A stretch of DNA of 64,000 bases from CAZABP01 sp964483245. Its GTDB lineage: Bacteria > Planctomycetota > UBA1135 > UBA2386. The DNA lies in the NCBI GenBank assembly GCA_964483245.1, contig CAZABP010000022.1:1-64000 (forward strand), written 5' to 3'. Shown one piece after another: positions 25,521 through 33,288 of this stretch (its first letter is position 1; each line of letters opens with the position of its first letter). A program made the position numbers and the translations under genes. The notes under the pieces were generated by a model that saw nothing but the letters and a program-made list of their open reading frames with translations, did not search any database and was not told the origin of the DNA.

Positions 25521-26390
25521 ATGCCCAGCGCACGCACCAAGACGAAGTCCGCTTCGACGCCGACGCGGAAATCCACCGCGAAGCCCGCCGCGAAGTCCCG
25601 CGCGAATGCTGCGACCAAGATCGAGGCCAAGACCGCCGCCAAGGCCCCGCCGGGGCGCATGTCGCTGGACGAGGTCATGCACGCGCTGGAGCGGGCCGGG
25701 TCGGCGCAGACACGCAAGACCTACGCGCGCCATGGCGCGCAGGAGCCGATGTTCGGCGTCAGCTTCGCCGAGCTGAAGAAGCTCGTGAAGCAGATCAAGA
25801 TGGATCACGAGCTGGCGCTCGCACTGTGGGCGACCAGGAACCACGACGCGCGCATGCTGGCGATGAAGATCGCCGACCCGGCGCGGATGCGGCCGGCCGA
25901 CCTCGACCGTTGGGCGAAGGAGAACCAGATGCGGATGTGCAGCGGGTATGTCGCGATGCTCGCCGCCGAGGGCCCGCACGCCTCGGCGAAGGCCCGCGAA
26001 TGGCTCGCATCCTCCGACGAGGCGCTGCGCACCGCCGGCTGGACCCTGGTCGGTCACATGGCGAGCATCGACGAGGACACCCCCGACGACTGGTTCGCGG
26101 CGCGGCTCGCGGAGATCGAGGACTCGATCCACGCGGCGCCGAACGCCGAGCGGGAGGCGATGAACATGGCGCACATCGGGATCGGCGGCCGCAGTCCCGC
26201 GCTGCGGAAGGCGGCGCTGGCGGCCGCCAAGCGCATCGGCAAGGTCGAGGTCGATCACGGCGACACCGCCTGCAAGACCCCGGACGCCGCCGCCTACATC
26301 GAGAAGACGTGGACCCACGCGGCAGCCAAGAAGTTCGCCTCGCCCGCCGCCCAGGAGCGTGCGCGGGAACCGATGCGCACGCGCTGCTGA
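25521..26390 (+). CDS. AlkD-like HEAT-repeat protein (DNA alkylation repair family) with a histone-H1-like tail
   Basis: A 289-residue protein. Residues 1-45 are a low-complexity tail rich in Lys, Ala, Thr and Ser, similar to bacterial histone-H1-like tails that bind DNA non-specifically. The remaining part is all-helical with HEAT-like repeats, including ARHGAQEPMFGVSFAELKKL, which matches the start of AlkD-type alkylpurine glycosylases, and ALALWATRNHDARMLAMKIAD. The family either repairs alkylated bases or only binds DNA; I could not confirm the catalytic residues. Transcription appears leaderless from the TAGACT element. Confidence 0.75.
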   Translation: MPSARTKTKSASTPTRKSTAKPAAKSRANAATKIEAKTAAKAPPGRMSLDEVMHALERAGSAQTRKTYARHGAQEPMFGVSFAELKKLVKQIKMDHELALALWATRNHDARMLAMKIADPARMRPADLDRWAKENQMRMCSGYVAMLAAEGPHASAKAREWLASSDEALRTAGWTLVGHMASIDEDTPDDWFAARLAEIEDSIHAAPNAEREAMNMAHIGIGGRSPALRKAALAAAKRIGKVEVDHGDTACKTPDAAAYIEKTWTHAAAKKFASPAAQERAREPMRTRC

Positions 26391-26454
26391 GGGAGGCTTG
26401 GGGTCAGACTCCATCCCTCCCGTTTCAGGAGGCATGGAATCTGACGCCAACCAG
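26391..26454. repeat. Degenerate tandem hairpin repeat, copy 6
   Basis: Two diverged units: GGGAGG, CTTGGGGTCAGACTCCAT, CCCTCCC, then GGAGGCATGGAATCTGACGCC. It directly follows the stop of the AlkD-like gene and precedes the NfeD-like gene on the same strand. Confidence 0.75.
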
Positions 26455-26520
26455 GGTCCGGGCTGGCAATAGGCTGCCATTGCGGGCGCAATTGCGTCTG
26501 ATCCCTGCTGGCGGACACCG

Positions 26521-27117
26521 ATGACCCAGGTCTTCCTCTACTGTGCGGCGATCGGCGGCGCGCTGCTGGTCCTGCAGTTCGTGCTGCTGCTGCTCGGCGG
26601 TGGCGGCGGCGATGGCGTGGATGGGATGGACTCGCATGGGGGAGCGCACCACCACGGGGACGCCGGTGGCGGTGGCGACGACCTCGGCCACGACCAGTCC
26701 TGGTTCTTGAAGCTGCTGTCGCTGCAGACGCTGAGCGGCTTCGCGACGTTCTTCGGCCTGATCGGGCTGGCCTGCACTTCGGCAGGCTGGGCTCCCGCAG
26801 TCTCGCTGGTGGCCGCCGTGCTCGCCGGTGTCGTCGCGGTCTGGTTGGTCGGCAAGGTCATGCAGGCGGTCAGCAGCCTGCAGAGCTCCGGCACGCTGAA
26901 CCTGACCAACGCAATCGGACACCAGGCGCGTGTCTATCTGCGCATACCGGCCGGCAGCGCGGGGCAGGGGCGCATCCTGCTGGTGATCCAGGGCCGCAAC
27001 GTCGAGTGCAAGGCGATCACGCGCGGCCCTGAGCTGGCCAATGGTGCGCAGGTGCGCGTCATCGCGGTGCATGACGAGATCCTGGAAGTCGAGCCGCTGG
27101 CCGCCGACCCGCGCTGA
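26521..27117 (+). CDS. NfeD/YuaF-like membrane protein, flotillin partner
   Basis: A 198-residue protein with a first membrane helix (about residues 5-25), a Gly/His/Asp-rich loop (GGGGGDGVDG...HGGAHHHGD), a second pair of helices (about 72-115) and a soluble OB-fold-like C-terminal domain (about 130-195, IGHQARVYLRIPAGSAGQG to HDEILEVEPL) as in NfeD proteins. No serine-protease domain is present, so it belongs to the short YuaF class. It is followed after 45 bp by the flotillin gene, the usual pairing, and likely helps organise or stabilise flotillin assemblies in the membrane. Confidence 0.8.
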   Translation: MTQVFLYCAAIGGALLVLQFVLLLLGGGGGDGVDGMDSHGGAHHHGDAGGGGDDLGHDQSWFLKLLSLQTLSGFATFFGLIGLACTSAGWAPAVSLVAAVLAGVVAVWLVGKVMQAVSSLQSSGTLNLTNAIGHQARVYLRIPAGSAGQGRILLVIQGRNVECKAITRGPELANGAQVRVIAVHDEILEVEPLAADPR

Positions 27118-27162
27118 GACGATGCCCTCCTCCTCCCACGCCACCCCCCAGAAGGACCCGCG

Positions 27163-28761
27163 ATGATCACTCTGCTCCAAGGCGACATTCCCGACGCTCC
27201 GTGGCTGCTGCTGGCGGTCATCGCGTCGGTAGTCGTGGCGCTGTCGCTGCTGCTCGTCGTGGTCAAGCGCTACAAGCGCTGCCCGTCGAACAAGATCCTC
27301 GTGATCTACGGCAAGGTCTCGGCTGGCCACTCGTCGCGCTGCATGCACGGTGGTGGCGCATTCGTCTGGCCGCTGATCCAGGACTACTCGTACCTGACGC
27401 TCGATCCGATGCAGATCGAGATCCCGCTGCGCGGTGCGCTGTCGGCCGAGAACATCCGCGTCAACGTTCCGTCGGTGTTCACGGTCGCGATCGGCACGAG
27501 TCCGGCCGTGATGCAGACGGCCGCGATCCGGCTGCTTGGCCTCGACATGCGCCAGATCATGAAGCAGGCCGAGGACATCATCTTCGGCCAGCTCCGCCAG
27601 GTGATCGCGTCGATGACGATCGAGGACATCAATCGCAATCGCGACAAGTTCCTCGACAACGTGCAGAGCTCGCTGACGCCCGAGCTCGAGAAGATCGGTC
27701 TGGTGTTGATCAACGTCAACATCACCGACATCACCGACGAGTCGGGTTACATCGAAGCCATGGGCCGCAAGGCGGCCAGCGAGGCGATCCAGTCGGCCGA
27801 GATCGACGTCGCGCAGCAGCAGAAGCGCGGCGCGATCGGCGTCGCCGACGCCAAGCGCGAGCAGGACGTCATGGTCGCCGGGGCCGACCGCACGCGCGAG
27901 ATCGGCACCAAGCAGGCCGAGCGCGAGAAGCTGGTCAAGCTCGCCGATCTCGAGAAGGAGACCAAGGTCGGCCAGAGCCAGGCGGAGTTCGAGCAGCAGG
28001 CGCAGGTCAAGACGCAAGAGCAGGTCATGCGCATCCAGGTCGCCGAGGCCGAGGCGCAGGCGGTCACCGGCGAAAACGTCGCCCGCGCGCGGATGGCCGA
28101 TGCCGACGCCACGCTCAAGGTCAAGCAGGCCGAGGCGTTCCAGTTGGCGGAAACGCGCCGCCGCGAAGCCGACGCGGCCGTCCGGCACGCGCAGTACATG
28201 GCCGAGGCCCGCACGGCCGAGGCGCTGGCCGCCAAGATCGAGCAGGAACAGCGCGCCGAGCTCGAAGCCGCGGCCAAGGCGCAGAAGGCCCGTCTGATCG
28301 TCGATGCTGAAGCGGCCGCCGCGCAGGTCAAGCTCGAAGCCGAAGCGGCCGCGGCGGCGATGTTCGCACGCCTCGAAGCACAGGCCCGCGGCGAGTACGA
28401 GATCCTGGCCAAGAAAGCCGACGGCCTGAAGCGGATCGTCGAGAGCTGCGGCGGCGCACAGCCGGCGTTCCAGATGCTGATGCTCGAACACCTCCCGCAA
28501 CTGGCCGAGACCGCCGCCAAGGCGATCGCCAACGTCCGCTTCGACAAGGTCGTCGTCTGGGACGGCGGCCAGGGCAAAGGCGCGACGGCCAGCTTCCTGC
28601 AGAACCTCGCGCACGCGCTCCCGCCGATGCTGCAGATGATGAAGGACGTCGGCGGCGTCGAGATGCCGGACTACCTCGGCAAGCTCGTCCCCAGCGACGG
28701 CAACGGCGCCAGCAACGGCGAGCCGGTCGTGCCGCGCACGAGCGAGCCCAAGCCGGCGTAG
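27163..28761 (+). CDS. Flotillin-family scaffold protein
   Basis: A 532-residue SPFH-domain protein. One N-terminal membrane helix (about residues 12-34) is followed by the SPFH/PHB domain (about 40-210), then a long Glu/Ala/Lys-rich coiled coil (about 215-425) with repeated EAEA and AEA segments, and a C-terminal globular stretch. This is the FloT/YuaG architecture: membrane-anchored scaffolds for functional microdomains. The ATG has GAAGGA upstream. With the preceding NfeD-like gene it forms a two-gene operon that ends at a tandem hairpin repeat. Confidence 0.9.
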   Translation: MITLLQGDIPDAPWLLLAVIASVVVALSLLLVVVKRYKRCPSNKILVIYGKVSAGHSSRCMHGGGAFVWPLIQDYSYLTLDPMQIEIPLRGALSAENIRVNVPSVFTVAIGTSPAVMQTAAIRLLGLDMRQIMKQAEDIIFGQLRQVIASMTIEDINRNRDKFLDNVQSSLTPELEKIGLVLINVNITDITDESGYIEAMGRKAASEAIQSAEIDVAQQQKRGAIGVADAKREQDVMVAGADRTREIGTKQAEREKLVKLADLEKETKVGQSQAEFEQQAQVKTQEQVMRIQVAEAEAQAVTGENVARARMADADATLKVKQAEAFQLAETRRREADAAVRHAQYMAEARTAEALAAKIEQEQRAELEAAAKAQKARLIVDAEAAAAQVKLEAEAAAAAMFARLEAQARGEYEILAKKADGLKRIVESCGGAQPAFQMLMLEHLPQLAETAAKAIANVRFDKVVVWDGGQGKGATASFLQNLAHALPPMLQMMKDVGGVEMPDYLGKLVPSDGNGASNGEPVVPRTSEPKPA

Positions 28762-28827
28762 GGAGGTATGGGGTCTGACCCCAACCCTCCCGAAACGGGA
28801 GGCTTGGGGTCAGATTCCAAGCCTCCC
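28762..28827. repeat. Tandem hairpin repeat, copy 7
   Basis: Two back-to-back hairpins share GGGAGG/CCTCCC arms. The first encloses GGGGTCTGACCCC, the second GGGGTCAGATTCC. They are joined by CGAAAC and start immediately after the flotillin stop codon. The gap is convergent, so it may also terminate transcription from both sides. Confidence 0.85.
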
Positions 28828-28845
28828 ATTGCGGCGCTCAGAGGA

Positions 28846-29493
28846 TCAACGGATCCGCGCGTGGTTCCAGCTCGTCGTCACGTGGCAGCGTTGGCAGTCG
28901 TCGACGAAGCCGAGACCGATGTGCGGCGGGTTGTTGGCCTGCTGGACGTCGTCGACGTGACACGCGACGCACGCCGTGTCGGTCGGATAGATCCGCCCGG
29001 TCCAGATGCCGGGATGGCAGCGGTGGCAGCCGACCGCGAGGTGGGCGCCGGTCAGCGGGAACCGGGTCCGGTTGTGCATCTCGATCTGCCCCTCCGGCAT
29101 CCAGGTGCGCTGGCCGTGGCACTTGGTGCAGTCCTTGCCGAGCTCGCCTTGATGGAAGTCCTCGTGGCAGCCGGCGCAGCCGCGCGCGGCGAACACTTCG
29201 ACCGGCCCGCGGTCGTTGTGGCAACGAAGACACCGTGCCTGCGCGTGCGCGCCGACCAACGCGACCCCGGTCTCACGCTCGTGATCGAAGCGGAAGTCGT
29301 CGACCAGCACGTTCCAGGTCCGGCCGACGTGGCACAGGCTGCAATCGGCCGGGAACGAGTCGTGCGGCAGCACCGGACCGAGCGCCGACCACCAGCGATG
29401 CAGCGCGCCGTCGCGCGGCCCCTGCACCATGCAGCCGACCATGATCAGCAGCGGCAGCAGCGCCGCGATCAGCAGGTTTCTCTTGGTGCGCAT
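28846..29493 (-). CDS. Seven-haem c-type cytochrome lipoprotein
   Basis: A 215-residue protein with a lipoprotein signal (lipobox IMVGC, about residues 17-21) and seven CxxCH sites (CSLCH, CLRCH, CAGCH, CTKCH, CHRCH, CVACH, CQRCH) about 20-30 residues apart, with extra His residues available as distal ligands. Haem density is that of a nanowire-type cytochrome. It is the last gene of the four-gene electron-transfer cluster, 13 bp after the barrel gene, and could be the surface-exposed terminal reductase or a periplasmic carrier. Lipid anchoring and gene order favour an outer-membrane location (inference). Confidence 0.88.
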   Translation of the reverse strand: MRTKRNLLIAALLPLLIMVGCMVQGPRDGALHRWWSALGPVLPHDSFPADCSLCHVGRTWNVLVDDFRFDHERETGVALVGAHAQARCLRCHNDRGPVEVFAARGCAGCHEDFHQGELGKDCTKCHGQRTWMPEGQIEMHNRTRFPLTGAHLAVGCHRCHPGIWTGRIYPTDTACVACHVDDVQQANNPPHIGLGFVDDCQRCHVTTSWNHARIR

Positions 29494-29506
29494 CGCTGTG
29501 CTCCGC

Positions 29507-31219
29507 TCAGAACTTCTGTTGCATGTAGAACCCGATCGACCACGCCAGATCCTCGCCGATCAGATCGAGCTGCCCATAGACGGACAGATCCTGACCCGCC
29601 GCGGTGTAGAAGCTGCGGCTGCCGCGGAACCGGTGTTGATCGAGGTCCGCGACGTCGCTCGGAAAACCGAACTCGTGCACGTGCGAGTACTCGTACAACC
29701 ACTGCCACATCCCATCGTTCGCGTCGGTCTCCCAGATGACCCGGCCGCCGATCACGGCGACCGCGTCCCCGGTGTTGCCGAACAGCGCGACCGTCGTGCG
29801 GCTCCGTTCGCCGAACCAGTCCTTGCGCTCGAACCCGAGCTCCCCGGCGACGCCTTCATGGTCGTCGTCGTTCCACGCCGCCAGATACGTGTGCAGATCC
29901 GTCTCCCGCGACCAGCGCCACCAACCGTCGAACGACAGCAGGTCCGACTCCGCGCGCGCGATCTCGGCCGCCCAGGTCGGCAGATAGTCCTGCCGCAGCA
30001 CCTCCGGATACGCATTGCGCCGCCACGCGAACTGCAAACGGTTGCCGTTCTCATAGCTGCGTGACGCCGATGCGACCGCCTGCGTCAGCTCGAGGCCGGT
30101 CCCCTTGTTGACGTCGTTGCCGCGGTAGTAGTCGATCCAGAACGTGCCGTGGAGCTGCCACGCATCCAGCGGCAGGTAGTGCCCCTTCAACACCACGAGA
30201 TCCCGGTCCGAATCGCCGTCGTGCCAGGTCTTCTGGAAGCCGCCGCCGAACGAGATCGTCTGCGCGAGGTCCGCCGACCACACGTAGTACAGCGACGCCT
30301 GCACGTCGTCCCAGCCGTCCAGGTTGTCGTTCGGCTCCGGCATGAAGCCGACCGCGGCACCGAACCGGTCGCCGAAGTGTCCGCGGATGCCCCACTCGAT
30401 CCCGTCCAGGATCCCGAACTCCGGCATCCCGACCTGCAGGAAACGCCCGAGCTTCCACATCTGCGGCGAGAACCGGTCCCCGCCCAGCCGGTACGAGAAG
30501 TCCCGCACCAGCCCATTGCCGCCGTCGGCGTCGTTGTATTCGGTGCGTGAGTTCAGCTCGCCGTCGAAGCGCAGCTCGCCGCCGAGATGGAACGGATTCG
30601 TCAACCGCGCATCGATGCCGGCGCGGATGAACGACTCGTCGAAGTCGCTCTCCGGATGCTTGGTCGCATCCCCGATCACGTACAGCCGCCCGCTCAGACC
30701 CGCGAGCCGTTCACTCGGGGGCACCGCGTCGACCTGCGCCAGCAGCGGTTTGTCAGGCGTGTAGTTCTCGTCCCGGTTGCGCCACTCCGGCTTGGTCGGA
30801 TCCTGAGGTGGTTCCTGGCCGGGTTGCTGCGGCTGCGGCTGCTGCGGGTCGACCGGTGATGGCTCCACCGGCGGCGGTGGCGGCACCGGGCGCGGCTGTT
30901 CGAACCGGCCGACCGGTACCAGCACTTCGCCGCGCGTGCCGGGTGCCGGCGACACGGCGCGCAGCTGCAGCTCGACCAATGCGCTGCGCTCGTCGATCCG
31001 CGCGATCGTGCCGTGCAGGATCTCACCGCTGCGCGGGCGCAGTTCGACGGCGTCGCCGACCTCGATCCGGTCGTTGCGCCCACGGTCGACCGTGACCGTC
31101 CCGGGTGTCGGCGACGAGACGACGCGTAGCTCGAGGCGGCGATGCGTCAGGTCCTGTGCCAGCAGCGGCGCAGCGAGGAACAGCAGGGCCGCCGGCGTCC
31201 AGCGCATCGCTGGCTTCAT
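29507..31219 (-). CDS. Predicted outer-membrane beta-barrel protein with a periplasmic N-terminal domain
   Basis: A 570-residue exported protein. After a signal peptide (about residues 1-21, ending LLAQ), a small domain (about 25-105) has beta strands with GTVTVDRGRNDRIEVGDAVEL. A proline/glutamine linker (about 110-150) follows, then about 400 residues of alternating polar and aromatic residues with tyrosine/tryptophan-rich strands, ending in an aromatic residue (YMQQKF), the usual barrel signature. No haem motif is present. It overlaps the 23-haem gene by ATGA and is followed by a 7-haem lipoprotein, the arrangement of porin-cytochrome conduits. It is not recognisably MtrB, so a role as conduit sheath is inference. 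Confidence 0.75.
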   Translation of the reverse strand: MKPAMRWTPAALLFLAAPLLAQDLTHRRLELRVVSSPTPGTVTVDRGRNDRIEVGDAVELRPRSGEILHGTIARIDERSALVELQLRAVSPAPGTRGEVLVPVGRFEQPRPVPPPPPVEPSPVDPQQPQPQQPGQEPPQDPTKPEWRNRDENYTPDKPLLAQVDAVPPSERLAGLSGRLYVIGDATKHPESDFDESFIRAGIDARLTNPFHLGGELRFDGELNSRTEYNDADGGNGLVRDFSYRLGGDRFSPQMWKLGRFLQVGMPEFGILDGIEWGIRGHFGDRFGAAVGFMPEPNDNLDGWDDVQASLYYVWSADLAQTISFGGGFQKTWHDGDSDRDLVVLKGHYLPLDAWQLHGTFWIDYYRGNDVNKGTGLELTQAVASASRSYENGNRLQFAWRRNAYPEVLRQDYLPTWAAEIARAESDLLSFDGWWRWSRETDLHTYLAAWNDDDHEGVAGELGFERKDWFGERSRTTVALFGNTGDAVAVIGGRVIWETDANDGMWQWLYEYSHVHEFGFPSDVADLDQHRFRGSRSFYTAAGQDLSVYGQLDLIGEDLAWSIGFYMQQKF

Positions 31220-33288
31220 CGGCGTCCGGGGCCGCGACGCTGGAACGGCCGGCCGGCGTCGCCATGGCAGGCGACGCAGTCGGTCGGCAGTGGCCGGTAG
31301 CGGATGACGTCACGGTCACCCTGGCGGAACGGCTTGTGGCATGACGAGCAGGCGACGTTGCGGTGTTGGTCCCCGAGCTTGAACCGTGAGTGGACGTCGT
31401 GGCGGAACACCAGGTCGGCGAACGATTCGGCACCCCGGTGACAATTCCGGCAGTCGACCGGGCCGCCTTCGTCGAACTGACCACCGTGCGGATCCTGGTG
31501 GCAGTCACTGCAGTGCTTGCCGTAGGTGCGCGCCCAGGTGCGGCCGTGCTCGTCCGGCTCGGCGAGGCGCGCATGGCACGAGCTGCAATCGGTGCGCTGA
31601 TGCGCCCCCTGCAACGGGAACCCGGTCCACTGCGCATGATCGAACCCGTTGGGGAACGCACGGAACGACGAGTCGACGTGGCAGCGCGCGCAGCTCGTGC
31701 GCCCGAGCACGGCGCGCGGCAGGCCGAGCCGATCGAACTCCCCCTGGTGCGGATCGGCATGACAGGTCACACAACCCTTGAACTCGCCGTGCTTGCGCGC
31801 GACCGAGCCGAACCGGCGCCCGAGCTCATCCGGCTCGAGCGTGGCTTCGTGGCAGGCCGCGCAGTCCGCCTGCGCATGCGCGCCGGTCAGCGCGAACCCG
31901 GTCCAATGCCCGTGATCGAAGCCGCCCTGCGGCAGCTCGGCGAACTTCGTCGGTGCATGGCAGTGGGCGCAGGTGCCGGCCGGATTCGCACCGAGCCCGC
32001 GGGAAAAGCGGTCGAAGTAACCCCGGTGCGCATCCTCGTGGCATTGCTCGCAGCGCGACGCCGTGCCATGGAATGTCGCCGGTTGGTCCGCGTGGGCACG
32101 CTCGTGGCACTTGCTGCACTCGACCTCCGCATGGCTCGCGACCAGCGGGAAGTTCGTTGTTGCGTGCTTCTGTACCGTGAACGCATGCGGCGCGAAGTGC
32201 GTCCGCTCGTGGCAGTCGATGCAGCCGTTCGCCGCGAACGCCTTGCCGTCGAACTCACCGCGGTGCGCGTCCTCGTGGCAGCTGCGGCACTCGTCCGCCG
32301 ACCGTCCCGGATACCGCGCGTGGAACGGCTCGCGCGCCGGATCGTGACACTGCTCGCAGCGCACGGCGTCGTGCGGCAGCGCGAGCGTGAACCCGCTGCA
32401 AGCGTGCTGCTCCGGCGTCGTGAACACGCGCTCGTCGCGGAACTGCGTGTGGTTCGACGCGTGGCAGACCTTGCAGGATGATTCCGGCGCCACGCGCTCC
32501 AGCGCGGCGACGGCACTGACGAACTCCGGCCGGTGCGGCGATTCGTGGCAGTCGGCGCAACCGCGCGCGCGCCCCGCTACGCGCCGCTCGCCGATCGCCT
32601 CCAGTGAGTGCGCGTCGTCCGCCGCGTGGCACTCGCGGCAGGCGAGCTGCGCATGCCCGCCGGTCAGCGGCAGATGCCGGTCGTGACCATCCGCCGTCAG
32701 CTCGTTCCAGGCGAGCTGACCATGGCACTGGCTGCAGCTGATCTGCATCCGCCCTTCGTGCGCATCCTCGTGGCAGGACCCGCAGTCCTGCTGCAAGCCG
32801 AGGAACCGTTTCGCCCCCTTGGGCAGCTGCGCCACATCTGCGTGCGCATGGCACTGCTTGCAGTCGAGCGTCAGGTGGGTCCCGGCCATCGCGAAGCCGA
32901 CGGTCTGGTGGTCGAACTTCAGCGGATCGCCGACGCCGGCCATCGCGAAGCTGAGCCGGTTGACCAGCACGAACTCCTCGCCGTGGTGTTCGCTGTGGCA
33001 GCTGCCGCAGAGCTTCGCGCGCTCGGCGTCCAGTCCGCCGTGCAGCCCCTTGCGCTGCTCCAACTGCTCGCCGATCGGCGCGTGGCACTCCAGGCAGCTC
33101 GCGGTCATCTCGCCGAACCAGCCGCCGTGGCAGTGCGCGCAGCTGCCGAGCCCGACCAGCTCCGGTTCGCGCGCGTGCACGCCCGAGATCGGTCCGGGCG
33201 CCGTGCGCGTCAGATCGCTGGCGACGATCGCCAACACCCCGGCGAGCGACAGCGCGGCGATCCACAGCCTCGGGTGCAGGATCCTCAT
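31216..33288 (-). CDS. Twenty-three-haem c-type cytochrome
   Basis: A 690-residue protein in which I count 23 CxxCH motifs, about one per 30 residues, from SCAHCH near residue 50 to DCVACH near the C-terminus. An N-terminal hydrophobic segment (about residues 7-26) serves as a signal or membrane anchor. The spacing and the recurring units like CxxCHEDAHxGxF and GFxLxGAHxxxDCxxCH indicate tandem haem domains, a long wire spanning the periplasm. The ATG at 33288 overlaps the stop of the flavo-cytochrome b gene (ATGA), and its own stop overlaps the barrel gene. Haem insertion would need the ResB-CcsA protein encoded at 37.7 kb. Confidence 0.92.
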   Translation of the reverse strand: MRILHPRLWIAALSLAGVLAIVASDLTRTAPGPISGVHAREPELVGLGSCAHCHGGWFGEMTASCLECHAPIGEQLEQRKGLHGGLDAERAKLCGSCHSEHHGEEFVLVNRLSFAMAGVGDPLKFDHQTVGFAMAGTHLTLDCKQCHAHADVAQLPKGAKRFLGLQQDCGSCHEDAHEGRMQISCSQCHGQLAWNELTADGHDRHLPLTGGHAQLACRECHAADDAHSLEAIGERRVAGRARGCADCHESPHRPEFVSAVAALERVAPESSCKVCHASNHTQFRDERVFTTPEQHACSGFTLALPHDAVRCEQCHDPAREPFHARYPGRSADECRSCHEDAHRGEFDGKAFAANGCIDCHERTHFAPHAFTVQKHATTNFPLVASHAEVECSKCHERAHADQPATFHGTASRCEQCHEDAHRGYFDRFSRGLGANPAGTCAHCHAPTKFAELPQGGFDHGHWTGFALTGAHAQADCAACHEATLEPDELGRRFGSVARKHGEFKGCVTCHADPHQGEFDRLGLPRAVLGRTSCARCHVDSSFRAFPNGFDHAQWTGFPLQGAHQRTDCSSCHARLAEPDEHGRTWARTYGKHCSDCHQDPHGGQFDEGGPVDCRNCHRGAESFADLVFRHDVHSRFKLGDQHRNVACSSCHKPFRQGDRDVIRYRPLPTDCVACHGDAGRPFQRRGPGRR

